Positions 49,441-62,100 of a stretch of DNA of 64,000 bases are shown piece by piece. Source of the DNA: Aspidiotus rigidus. Taxonomy: Eukaryota; Arthropoda; Insecta; Hemiptera; Diaspididae. The stretch is taken from positions 12,338,001 to 12,402,000 of the forward strand of contig JAVHKY010000029.1 of the NCBI GenBank assembly GCA_035079385.1. The letters run 5' to 3'. The notes beneath the pieces were generated by a model. That model was given only the letters and a program-made list of their open reading frames with translations, had not been told where the DNA came from and did not search any database. The position numbers and the translations under genes were made by a program. Numbering within the stretch: the stretch's first letter is position 1; the number at the start of each line of letters is the position of its first letter.

Positions 49441-51104
49441 TTAATGTAATTCATAAATAAATAGGAAGAGGATATTTTTTATAAAAAACATATAAAATTG
49501 AGGAAGCAATCGAGGATTTACGGTGGAGTAAAAAATATTTTAGTAAGCGTTAAGCGATTCTAGACTAGCGGGCTCAAACGGTAGCAACAATAATTTCGGG
49601 TTTCCCATAATTACGAAACTCGAAATTGCGAGCCATTACCTACAAGATTAATTTAGTGGCAGATAATGAACGAGAGGATTTGCCGTAGTTCTACGAGAAT
49701 TTTGTATAATATGAGATCTTGTTGAACCGGTTACTTGAACTTGGAATTAGAGAAGTACATGAGTAGGTATTTGACCGCATTTGGAATACGCAATAGAAGT
49801 ATAGAGTACCTGAACGGTACCTTCTGGATAAATTGATGCATGTTAAGATCTCAAACTGAAACTCTATGGATACTAGTACTAAGTGATGACGAAACTTGCA
49901 ATTCACTATGGGTTAAAATATGAACATTCGAATTGACAAGAACTTAAATCAATATAGAGTAAAAGGGATTGGTATGGGGAGAATTCGGAAACCTTTCTAC
50001 TATCCTGCAGCCGTATACACGAATGGAGAGAAAGATTTGGGAATATTTCGACTAGAAAAATTTCATCCGTTCACTCATATATATGAGAGAAGAGAAAGTT
50101 CGACCTTGAAGCTGTATATGAGAAAAATTCTGACCATTCGGGGAAGCAGGGTTCCAAAGGAAGCTGCACCTTTGACCTAGTCAGAGAATTTTGAGAATTT
50201 TCTCTTTCAAGCGATATAAAGTTTATACGTATCCGCGAATTCCAAGTATGATTCTTGTTTTTTAACAATTGAGGAGGAATCTGTTAAAAACGCTCGTTTT
50301 GCAGATACCTCCTAAAATTCTTCTTCGTTTTTTTAAAAAGAAATTTTTTCTCAAAATTTGCTCGAAAAATTTTTTATTCCAGTTTAGGAGCGAAATTTGT
50401 TGGTTGAGGTAAGGGCTGGCTCGTGCGTAGTGCACCATCGGAAGATTGAATTGAGACCAGCATTTTCAAAGTAATTTTGTTGGAGTGGGAGCAAATGGGA
50501 GAACTGTAATTGAATGGGAACGGAGTAGATTATTTTACAGTTGGCGGAGAAGTTTGCTATCTGAGCCAATTTGAGAATGCTCAAAAAATTCAGGTACTTT
50601 GCCCCTAAAATTTTGATAAAGGGGTTCTGGGGTTTCGGAATCGAAAGTGAGACCACTTAACTTGGCAGAGAATTATATGATAGTCGTGAACTTACGTAGA
50701 CGCAGGGGAGGAAGAAGCGCGGGGCGCGAATATCTTTTTTGGAATGCTACAATGACTGTTATCTTGTATGAAAATCAAAATCCACAGTCAGATAACCATT
50801 TGAAGATTTGGCCAAGGGTTAGATAAGGGTTGGAGGTTGATAGGGAGATACCGAAGTCATCCGTAGAGAGGTGTTTGGTAGGGGGACATCTGACACTGCA
50901 CTGTTCGTTAGGTCATTAAATACTGATGCATTATACATTTTCCATTTTTCATTAGTCTACATACTCGTCGGTTGTCTACTGTATACAAATTATTACTTGA
51001 ACTCTAAGGGCAAGGATTTCTTTGTCAAAGCTATGATCCACCGACAAAATCTAGTTTACGTCATACATGATCAGCAAAACAATAAACAGTATTAATGATG
51101 TCGT
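49441..51104. other. Upstream region of gd-like gene 3
   Basis: Spacer with no recognised gene. Frames at 49920-50180 and 50384-50656 have no known domain. The promoter and perhaps a non-coding first exon of gd-like gene 3 should lie in the last part. Confidence 0.35.
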
Positions 51105-53291
51105 ATGTGGTCTTCCGCACGTGTGCGACTGTTTGTAAGAACTTCTCAATTTTTTTTGCAGATAAATGGGGCACGAGCGTCTGAATTGTTGATCTTGATC
51201 TGTTTTCTCCTATTTTCAAGATCTTCATCTCAATTTATACGCTTCAAGCCATCACCATGTCCCGAGACATTTAGTTACGAGCGAACAGAAGATGGCAGTG
51301 ATCGGTGGTACGGCGACATTGTTTGGAAAATAAATAAAACTATCAACGGCGTGAGCTTTCGTATCACCTTTGATAGACAAGTGCAACTTTTAGTCGTAAG
51401 TACACTTCGAATGAGGAATTTTTCAATGCGTATAGACATACGACCCAGCGAATTCATAAAATTTATACTAATGACGACGAAGGGTTGTTTTTGACAGTCC
51501 TATTCTGCAGAATCTTCGACAGCGGACAATCGAATTTTCACTGGTTTCGTATCCGACGTCTTGTTTGAAGCAGGAACGGAATATAGGGGTCGAATTATGG
51601 TCAAGTTCGATAGAAATAAACCAGTACCGATGCTCGAATCAATTTACATAAATGGTATCAGAGCCTGTCCCCTTGACCCCGGTAAGAAATAAGTTAAACA
51701 ACGCTTGTTTATTTCTACATTTTCTGCGAGACATTATGCATACGAAGTAGTTAACAATACAAGGACTTTTGAATTTATAATTATCACAATAGAGAAAAAG
51801 ATTTCAATATATCTTTAAATTTTAATGTAGTGGAAATGACCTTGAGAATAGCGCACAATCAATGTTAACGAATCTATGTCATCTTCGAATTGAAAGATAT
51901 CAAAATTTCGTCACGATGGTATAATTCAAATTGGTTCCATCGTAATTAAGGGTACATGAAACTTCGAAAAGGAGGCATGAAGAAAGGCCCGCTAAATCCC
52001 CATTCATTTTAATAACCCTGAACACATTAATGAGATTCACGTCCTCGAAAGTCGAGATACCAAAAGAAAGAACTCGATTCGGTGACTTTTAAAGTTGAAT
52101 AAAAATAATAATAGAGATAAGCTTCAAAAATAAAAATTCAAGTTCTAATAATATTATTCCACGGAAGAACATTCGTATTCCGATTGTGACATCATCAATA
52201 TTTTTATCATGAATTCTCATGGAGAAAAGACTTAGAAAAAAACATTAACAGCTGAAGGTGACCTTGAGGGAGAGGAACGAATTGTCCCCGTTCAGGTTAT
52301 TATCAGGGGGACTTGGAAAAACGGTCATAAAAATTCCTTTTCTCATCTTCTATGGAAGAACAAGAAATAACTCGAACCTCTTGGTCCCTCCTCCCCGTCC
52401 CCATTTCAAGTGGAAATAAGCGTTTCAAAAGCAGTAAAAAGTAGGGTTAAAAATTCAATTCGAAAAATATGAACTCCAATAATCTGCTTATCCTATTTTT
52501 CAGCTATTTTGAGTTACAATAATATGCACAACAATAACAACAACAACAACAACAGGCCTCCCCACACTACTCTCGGAAGACCAGATCCGCCTAATGCAGA
52601 AGTGCCTTCAATAACGACAGACAGGTATGATTTACCTGTGTGGCTTAAAGAATTCGAGCATTTTCTAGAATTCACTTGATATGTCTAATTTTATTATCTT
52701 TAGGAATTCACCAAATTCAGGAGGAAAGCCATCTTCCGGATCAATCTCTCGTCCTTCTCAAGGGAACAACCAGAACCAAGGTACCCTCACAAAGTCCAAA
52801 GATATTGAGACCTGACCAATCACACGTTAACACTATGTTTTAGGTATCAATCCGGGTCCTTCAAATCAAGGAGGGCGACCAACCGGAGGCAATACTGGTG
52901 GTAGTCCTGATTTAGACACTGGTAATGCTGGCGGGTGGGATACACCCACTCGAAGACCCACAAACCCTACGTCTCGTCCCATTTCTACAACAAATACCGG
53001 CATGAACCAAGGTGGTGACGACCCATGGAATCATGAAACTAACGCGAACCAAGGTATAGCCTAAGAGGTTTTTCAACAGGTAATACTGGAACTGGACAGA
53101 ATTTTTGAAAATTAACGATGATAATATAAGTTCCGACGAACGTAGGGAGCAACTCAGGAGGTTTATCGAGACCGACAGGAAGTAATACCAACTCAGGTGA
53201 TTCATATCCAGATACTGATGGAAATGCTTCAAATAACTGGAATAAACCAACTGCGAGGACGACGACAAGAGCTACAACATTTCGGCCGGTC

Positions 53292-53322
<31 letters not shown>

Positions 53323-55440
53323 CTGGCACTTGGAATCAAGAAAACGAAAATCAAGGTATATGATTTTGATGCTTAACAAAAAAAAAAAAAATATATGTAT
53401 ACATAAATAATGAATGGCGAATTGACTCGAATGGACAGGAATGAATCAAGGAGGTTTACAAAGACCGACGGGCAGTAATACAAACTCGGGAGGTGGAGGT
53501 GGTTTTGAACCAGATGTCGATAATTCTGGAGGGAGTTCGAATAACTGGAATAAACCTAGTCCAAAACCTACAAGAAGTACCACTTCTCGCCCCCCTCATA
53601 ATTCAAATAACGGAAACGGTGCTGAAACATGGAATCCCAATTCGAACAACTTTGGCGGTTCTCATTCGAGCAACGGCAATATCAACCAAGGAGGTGATAC
53701 TGATGGCGTTTTCCATGGAGGGGATTCGGACAACTCTAATCAGGGCGGAAGTATCGTTCCTTGTGGGACTGTATCAATAGCCAATCCTTTGATCACAAAC
53801 GGACAAAAAACCCATCACGGACAGTGGCCTTGGCACGTGGCGTTGTACAAGACCGAAGGTATAAATTTGAGTTACCGATGCGGAGGTTCGTTAATCTCGA
53901 AGAATAAAGTCATTACAGGTGAGTGTTAGTCTAGTATACAGGATAGACAAATATTTTCTCGATATTTGCTTAAAATCCGTGGATTTTACGTATATGTGGA
54001 ATAAATGATCTTGATCATCGGACTTTGGTCCCATAAAACTCCTGTGAATATCTCTTTTAAATTTTACATAACTTCTTCTTCTTCTTTTTTTTTTCAGCCG
54101 CTCATTGTTTGGTATCAAATCCGGGGAATAAAATTTTAAATTTCAAATCATTGGTCGTATATCTGGGAAAATATTATTTGAAACAATATTCGGGCGAGAC
54201 GGGAGTGCAAACGAAAGAAGTAAGAGATGAACGGTAACTATACCTGGTCTTCTTTGTGAGATACCTGACTCACTTGCAATGATTTTAGGTATCCAGTATA
54301 AAAATAAATCCTACATACAACAGCTCAAATTACCAAGGTGATATAGCTATTCTAACGCTAAGTTCGGAGGCAGAGTTTACCAATTACGTAAGGCCTGTTT
54401 GTCTCTGGGAAGCAACCAATAGCATTGACGATATTGAAAATAGAGAAGGAGTTGTAAGTACAAAGCTGAATGGAATTTCTGTTTGAATAATTTTACAAGG
54501 GGTACAAATAATACGTCTTAATGTCAGAAAGTCACAGAAAAAAAAAATAGGGAAAGAGAAGATGTTGACGCTCGACTTTTTACTATACGCTGCAGGGATG
54601 CAAATCGTGTCATCCCAAGTCTCAAATAAGGTACTTCGTTCTATCCTCCTCTAATTTCAAGGCATTCAAAACTGTATAAAGTGGCGTCGGCAGATGGGGC
54701 TGAGGAATTGGAACCTCCTTGATTGCCTACAATACCAGATTTTTGTTTGGAAGGAATAAAAAACATATTAGTAAATTCGACATTTTCTTTCAACTACGCC
54801 TCCAAATAGAGCAATAGGAAAAGTTGAGGTGAGTTTTTGAATCTGCTGAAGTTACATACCACTGGAAGATCACCCACAACTTTTGACCATTTTGAGTCAC
54901 ACCATGTGTCTGTGGATCTCAAACATCTCCAGTCTAACCAATTTTCACAGTGAGAGCGACCCGAATGATTAACCACCTTCTTCCAATGATAGATATGAAC
55001 GATATCAAACTACAGGTTGCCGGTTGGGGTTTCACTGAACACGATCAAACTAGTGAAGAATTAAGGATGGCAGCGTTGCCCGTTGTGTCCACAACAACTT
55101 GCGTGAGAAGCTATCCAAAGTTCTATGCCGAATATTTATCCGAGACAGGATTCTGCGCTGGATTCCGTAATGGTAATGGGTTTGATGTTTTTAAGAAATA
55201 ATGCGGGAATTCAAAAATAAAGCGCTAACCTATGTATGAATTTTTTTAGGTACCGGTCCGTGCAATGGCGATAGTGGCGGCGGATTGGTGTTCAAACGCG
55301 CGGATAACTCTTGGTATTTGCGTGGTATTGTATCCTTATCCGTGGCAAAGGAGGGGCTCAATTTCTGTGATTCAACTTATTACGTTATATTTACTGATAC
55401 TGCTCGTTATGTCGAATTTATTCAGAAAAATGGCTCGTGA
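51105..55440 (+). CDS. gd-like serine protease 3: GD N-terminal domain, expanded linker, S1 protease, eleven exons, about 735 aa
   Basis: Exons: 51105-51395, 51498-51681, 52504-52624, 52704-52780, 52844-53053, 53146-53355, 53439-53918, 54098-54219, 54289-54453, 55016-55172, 55250-55440. All are in frame with GT..AG. Residues about 28-45 form a late hydrophobic signal (ELLILICFLLFS). The start is uncertain, because an acceptor (TTTTTTTGCAG, ending 51161) suggests an upstream first exon. The GD N-terminal domain follows (SPCPETFSYER, RWYGDIVW, IMVKFDR). The linker (about 160-475) is N/G/S/T/P-rich and built of repeated exons ending in NQ. The protease starts near CGTVSIANPLIT. Catalytic residues: His527 (AAHC), Asp583 (GDIAIL), Ser681 (CNGDSGGG). 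The position equivalent to chymotrypsin 189 is Gly675, and no R-IVGG activation site is present. Protease exons of 165, 157 and 191 bases match gene 2 exactly in length. Confidence 0.88.
53291..53320 (+). repeat. AAT microsatellite coding a polyasparagine run in gd-like gene 3
   Basis: Ten AAT codons in a row inside exon 6 code for polyasparagine. A shorter AAC-type run lies in exon 3 (about 52530-52551). Such runs are likely to vary in length between individuals. Confidence 0.85.
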
Positions 55441-56787
55441 TATTGTAAACAACTTTCTAGTGCCTTTTAATTGTTTTTTACTTTTATACAGCCAGTTGAT
55501 GATTTTTTTTTAAACATTTGGAAGACAGGTTAAATTCTCATTTGTTTTTCCTTGAAAATACCGGTGAAAAAAAAATGAAAATATAGTATGAAAATTCTGT
55601 TTTTGTAAAGTTTCGGATCAGACCATTTTCTGGAAATAATTACTCATTTATAACTTGTTAAGAGTTTTGCATTATTTCTATAATTAATATGAGGTAGAAT
55701 GATTCTTCTTAAACTCCTCTCTCCAAAGATCATCGACTGGTCATATCTGTAGACCATCCTCTCTAGTTTCATCTTTATACCCTTGTGAAATGAACAAGAA
55801 ATTGAGAAAAAGCTCCTGAAATATATCATGTTCCGGAATGCAGCGTAGAATATACTGTTGAGAAGAAGGGAGGAGGAAAGAGGAGAATTTTCCAATAAAT
55901 TTCGTCTCCCTATCTTTGTACGTATACCTGATAACAGCGTTCTCTGATGGCAAAGTCAAATTCTACCTTGCGTAGAGCGAGAATTTTATAAATCCGCCAT
56001 TGCCTCACAAGAATTTCACTGTGTCTCAATACAGATTTGCTAACTGATGAAATTTCTACACAATTTTCCATGTAACTACATTCTTACCCATTCTTATGGG
56101 CTTCTACGTATCAAACCCGTTTATTGAAACTAAGCCAGCCTCCAATTTCCATCACACGACTGGAAGAATCAACACACTATACTAACAATAAATTAAGTGA
56201 TATTTCATGTGTCTTGGGGGGGGGGAGGAGGAGGAGTGTTTCAGGCCTGACGAAGAGCCTAAATTGCAGGAAGTGTTGTTACCTATTGTGGATGGGGTGT
56301 TTTTTTTTTCAACTTAGAAAAAGTACTTAAAATGGAAAATTTTCAAATAAGTGCGTTTTGTTTCAATTTTAACTGCTGTATGATTTTTGAATGTGCTCGA
56401 TATTTTAACAACAGTATATTTGAATAAAAAAAATAATACGAGTGCTTATGTTTACGCAGGTTCAACTATATCAAAATTTTCTTGAAATTCTCTGTTATGA
56501 GTATGCGCATTTTTATGTGATTTTTCGAGAATAAGGAGTGTGTATCTAGGTACCTACACATATACTTCAAAGCTGCAGTCGGAGAATAATAAATCAAAAA
56601 GTCGACACTGCACTAAGAACAATACCGTCAACAATGTTGGTATGATGTTTTCGATGTGGAAGACAGTGATTTATATTATTATTTCTTAAAAGTCATTTTA
56701 ATAACACTTCGGAATTTCATTTACAATCGTGCAAACTCGTCAGAAAGATGAATATTTTTAGTCACCGGTGTGAATTCTAATATCAAG
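55441..56787. other. 3' region of gd-like gene 3 and spacer
   Basis: No clear AATAAA was found close to the stop. There are minus-strand frames at 55644-55959 without known domains and a G-rich run near 56216-56236. Nothing else is recognised. Confidence 0.4.
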
Positions 56788-57594
56788 ATGCGGTTCCCGT
56801 ACAAATTGCTGTTTCTTTTTGGATCGATCTCGATCATATTGGTTTTTCAGGTTTGTTACTTGTCGCCCCATAGCCTAAAGCGAGATTTTTTCTCTCGCGC
56901 TAATTTACAAAGGAGACCAAATGAATGAACGATTCTACAAAATTCGCGTTTGTGAAATTGAAAAATTTCTGGTCATGATGCTCACTTTATTCGAAAAAAT
57001 TATAGGAGCAAAAATTTTTCGGACTTAGAATATTTTTTACGAACTAATTTTTAAACTTGGAATACCGGTGCCTATATTTTCCAGTTAGGTATACTGATTT
57101 TTGAATTAGGACGCGGAATATTTTTCAAGTTCAAAAGATAATATTTTTAGAATTAAGCGAAAAATTAAAAAATATTTTGAGTTCGAACGTATTTGACACG
57201 TCTTTCCAAGCAAAAACGAATATTATAAGTACTTATTTCAAGTTTGAAAATTATTATATCTAAAAAATATTTTAATAAGTCCGAAAAATAGCCAAATGAA
57301 ACACGAATTACACAATTTTCTGTGAATAGTTTTCTCGCCCTTATCAGTATAGTCGGAATACGAAAATGTATACCTAACAAGGAGAAAATCTCGCAAACAT
57401 ACCTTGTCAGTTTTCTCAAGATTTTCCTTTGATGGAATAAAACTGCCGTATGAATTATAATTATGTAATGCTTCACGTAGGTGATCGGCAGTACGGCTAA
57501 ACCCGAACCGTATAAAAAATCAGATTCGAAGTGTTACTATTCTAATAAATCATTACCACCTCCACCACCGACAGAGCAACCATCAGGAAATTAA
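56788..57594 (+). CDS. Small secreted peptide, two exons, 58 aa
   Basis: Exon 56788-56850 encodes MRFPYKLLFLFGSISIILVF plus Gln, a textbook signal peptide with a basic start and a hydrophobic core. It ends at CAG|GTTTGT. The second exon starts after CACGTAG at 57481 in phase 0 and encodes 37 residues (VIGSTAKPEPYKKSDSKCYY...) that end in a proline run (SLPPPPPTEQPSGN) and a stop at 57592-57594. Signal cleavage would leave a short, charged, proline-tailed peptide with a single Cys, so it cannot form an internal disulphide. I recognise no family. It lies just downstream of the gd-like array on the same strand. The reading is open and protein-like in both exons, but the gene is too short to be sure without transcripts. 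Confidence 0.55.
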
Positions 57595-59125
57595 ACAAGA
57601 AACCAATCACACCACAATTAAAACTGGACAATGCAGCTAAGCTAATATGAACGGAGTTGAGAAATTTTCAAAAAATTCAATTTTAATTAGATCATTGTGA
57701 TGAGATTCTTATTAGGTACATAATTGTATCTCTGGCGTCATTATCATTTATTTTTTTTTTCTATGACTTTCTTACCGACTGTGGCTAAAATTATGAATTA
57801 TTCTCTTTAACTCGAAGCAACCCTTTTTTCTCTATCATTATAAAAATATGCATGTTACTTGAAAAAGAGTCTCAGAGTGTAAGTTTGAACTGATGCAACA
57901 ACTGTAAATCAAATAATCGATTGAAAATCTATTCTTGTCTAGTCTATATGCAGGAGCTTTTTTGCACCAAGAGAGGTTCGTCGTCTACAAAGAAGAGGTA
58001 TTCTCGACTTCAAAGTTTGAACTTTGAATTTCCATCGAGCAAATGATGGTAACATGGTCTACTTTTGCTTGCAATTGATGTGCAACACCAAGGGTAATAT
58101 AGGGAAGGTTAGCCCATTTTGCCAGGTGCAACACTGGGTCTACAGACAAAAACTAGGGTAAAAAAAATGCATTTTCAAAATTTGGTAGAAAAATTCTGAA
58201 AGATACGACATATGAAAGATAATTTAAATTTTGTTCTTTCGACTTTTTCGAGAAAATCAATATCTCTCGAGCTATTTTGGTTTAAATTTGTGTAGATTCA
58301 TTGGCCGTTGTACGTGGAGGTCTACAGTGCAGACGCCATTATTGCGGATTGCATCGCCAGTGGGCTAACCTTCCCTATTACGCTTGGTGCAACACTTCTG
58401 AGTTCTGATGTGTTTTGAAAATTCCTGCTATCAGGCTGTTGTCAGAAGATTCAAAACTATTTCCTTAGCAAAACTTGTGTTTAAGTAATAAAGGTTAGAA
58501 TTTGCAATTTGTATTAATGAGACATCAGCCTGCTTTCACACAAGCGGATTTTTGACGGATTTATCCGCAGGTTTAGCTCGTTTGAAGCATCCATCTGTGA
58601 CCTCCTTGTGTGTGCATAGATAATAATAATAACTTGATAATAATAGAGAACCTAGACATATCGGAATCGTCAAAAACTCTGTGAGCAGCGGAAACCCGCG
58701 GGAGCGGTGCAGGGTACACCGCGTTTAACACATGTCTTATGGAAGCTATGAGGCTTTCACAAGCGTCAAAGATGAATCAGGAAAAAAGGTTGATATGATA
58801 TATGATTTTCATCGAGACAGATACCTTTTTCCCGGTCACATCTTAGTTTGCAGGATGGACTATATTTCGCGCGACAGCATCGCACTGAGAGGCCAACAAG
58901 TGTGCAGCGCTGCGATGTGATAACGACGATATCAACAAAATCTAGTTATCAGCAATAACAACACTGGTCACAGGTCGTTATCTCGCATTCTTCGCCACAT
59001 GCAGACAATATCAAATTGCCGGACCTACTCGGAGAACCTAGCTATATTATTCGAAATAATTGAAATTACGGTGCAATATAGTACCGTGATTAGAAGTACC
59101 GTGAGTAAAACTAACTCAAAACACA
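57595..59125. other. Spacer before ESF1
   Basis: A 62-codon plus-strand frame (58732-58920, MSYGSYEAFTSVKDESGKKV...) has no recognised domain and no splice partner. I would not call it a gene. ESF1 promoter and leader should lie in the last 150 bases, where no start site is evident. Confidence 0.35.
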
Positions 59126-62100
59126 ATGCATTCGAAGAAGAACGTAACCGGTGATGATCGATTCTCGAAAGTATTTCGGGACCCTAAATTCAAAACTTTG
59201 CCTAAACGTAAAGGTAAGGTCAAGATTGACAAACGGTTTCAATCTATGTTCACAAATGATGCGTTCCAAGTGAAATATGCCGTTGATAAACGCGGTCGGC
59301 GAATATCACAATCAACGAAGGAAGATTTGTCTAAATTTTACCATCTTTCGTCGAGCGATGAAAATGACAGCGAGGTTGAATCCACTTTACCGGATGATGA
59401 TGAGGAGAGGGATGAAGATATGGATTCTTCATCAGACCAAGAAGATGATGAAAACTCTAAATCCAAGGATTCAGAGGACGATCAGAAAACTGACAGTAAA
59501 AAACACCGCGATAATGTGCCTCTTCTCTCTCGCGAAGAAGAGGACTTGCTCAGAAAAAAACAAATTTCGAAGAAGATCCGGAAAAAATTGAAAGACATGA
59601 ATGTAGATTATGCAAGAGGAGAGGGCAAATTATTCTCTGACAGCTCGTCGGATGAATCTGAATCCGAAGGTGAAATTTTATATTCGTGAGCAAGAAATGA
59701 AAAAAGTTGAGGTTTTATATTGGAAAATTTTAATTACTTTCAGAATCTGAATCAGAAGTTTACCACGAGTGGAATGAACTCGATAAAAACGCTGAAATCA
59801 CGGATAAACCGACGAAACGTTTAGCGATTTGTAATATGGATTGGGATAATGTCAAAGCTTTAGATTTGATGGCTCTCTTCAAATCATTCTTGCCCGCTCA
59901 AGGCGCGATTTATTCGGTCGTCGTACGTTTTTCTTCACCTTGTTTTATCAATCTCAAGTTCTTCCGTTTCTACTGTAAATTTTTTCGTTTTTATTGGTTG
60001 TAGATCTACCCATCGGAGTTCGGTTTACAGCGATTAGCCGAAGAAGAAATGAAAGGGCCCGCTGAGCTGTTGAATACGCAGAAAAATTCATCGTCTGAAG
60101 GTGATAATGATAGTGATGATGATGACGAAGTAAGTTGGAAATGTCTCTGAATTCTCGCGTTCCAAATTATTTTCAGTAGCAAATTACTTTCAGTAGCGTG
60201 AATTGTATTTCTTTTCAGGGCGAAGAGGGGAAGCAATATCGTATGGAATTGATGAGGGAATATCAGCTAAATCGTTTGAAATATTACTACGCTGTCGCTA
60301 CCTTCGATTCAGCCGAAACGGCTAATGTGATTTATGATGCGTGCAATGGTTTTGAATATCAAAAAAGTGGAATTCTTCTCGACTTACGGTTTATCGATGA
60401 CGACATGACTTTCGATCAGGTACAGTTACTTCCTTCGAGAACTTAGGACTGAGAGACTTCTGACTCATACGATTTTTTTTAGGAACCGAAAGATGTCTGT
60501 AATAGTGATGTTAATTTGCAAAAGTACAAGCCTTTGGATTTCACCAATTCCGCTTTACTGCAAACGAAGGTAGAACTCACGTGGGATGAAACTGATCCTC
60601 GAAGACGAGAGTTAACTCAGCGGTTAACAGAAGCAGCAAAAAAAGGCGATATAAACGATTCTGATTTAGAAGATTTGGTTGCATTGTCTGGCTCAGGTGA
60701 GATGAGCGGTGAATTTTTCTTAGTCATATGTGTTGAAATTGTTTTCAATCAATATTTGTTTTCAGATGAAGAAGATGAGGAAGACGATCTCTTAGAAGCA
60801 CTACAGATGAACTGTACGTCTGAAGAATTTGCTCCTTTTCAACATCTACTTGAAAAGAAGAAATCCTCTGAGAAAAATAAGATGGTCCACAAGAGTACAG
60901 ACGTAGATTTGAATGATGATGAGGAAAAAGTAAGTGCTCATTTATTTTTTGTCAAGTATTTAAGAATACAAAATTGAGCATTTTGTAACATCTCTTCATA
61001 TGACTTGAGAATGATAAAAAAGAAACAAACTTGGAACACTGGATAATGCTTCCTAAAAATATTCTTTTATTCAGGTCGACAGTGATGATCAGAGTCAGAG
61101 TACAAGTAACGCAATTTCCAAAAGATCCAAGAAACATAAGAAAACGAATAGCGACGATGAAATTGATGAAAAACAGAAGGTAAGCGTATATTTCGTAACA
61201 GAACGAGCCATTCTGTATGCGATTTGATTTGAAAGGGAAACTTTTTCAAGACATCAAGGGATAACAAGCCAAGTTATGGCTTTCATTGGGGAAAAATACT
61301 ACGTAGAACATGATTCTTAAATTAAACTATTTCAGCTTGAGAAATAATCAAGTTGACTGAGATACTTTTCAACCTCTTTTTTTTTTCATTTTCTTGCGCG
61401 TAAATATCTAGATTGTGAAAAGAAATATTTTTTTTTCTTTACACCTTTCGATTTAAAAATAAGGTAATAATGCTCGGTGTCCAGATTGACAAATCAATCG
61501 ATCAATTTATTTTTCGTTCCACTCATGTAGAGAACATTTTTTGTCCCTGAAATTTTTCCTCCGTGTTCTTCATACCTTCTCGCGTTTCCAAGCTCAAATC
61601 TACTTCATCTCTTCAAACGTAAATCCGCGCCTGAGTAAAAATAATTGTTTTAATAAATTGTGCTTTCAAGTATTAAATTTTGCGTCTTCGCCTTCCCCAT
61701 CAAAAATTCATGTTCAACCAGTTTTTCGATTAACCTTCCCTCTATGCTTCGTCAAATTTCTTCGCTTCATGCCGATGTAGTGAAGATGAAGCTATATGGA
61801 ATATTAAAATTTGAAGAAATTGACAAGTAAGACGGAAAAGTTTTCGTCTCCGAATTTTCCTATGTGAAATTCACAGAAAACTATGACGTTTGAGGAATCG
61901 TATTTAAGAACCTCTACATACATTCAAAATTAGTGAGCGCTTTCGTTATAATATTTGAAACGTTGTGGTAATTGAAAAATAAACGTGAATAGTAGTGCCG
62001 ACTGTTTGTTACTGAAAATAATACGTGCATTATTCTTTTTTCAGGGTGAGCTAGAGCTCTTATTAATGGAGAACGAAAGTGGTAAATGCCACTTTAATAT

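Noticed and set aside
58732..58920. 62-codon frame before ESF1
   Set aside because: Protein-like in parts, but no domain, no splice partner and no polyadenylation signal near; kept only as a mention in the spacer.
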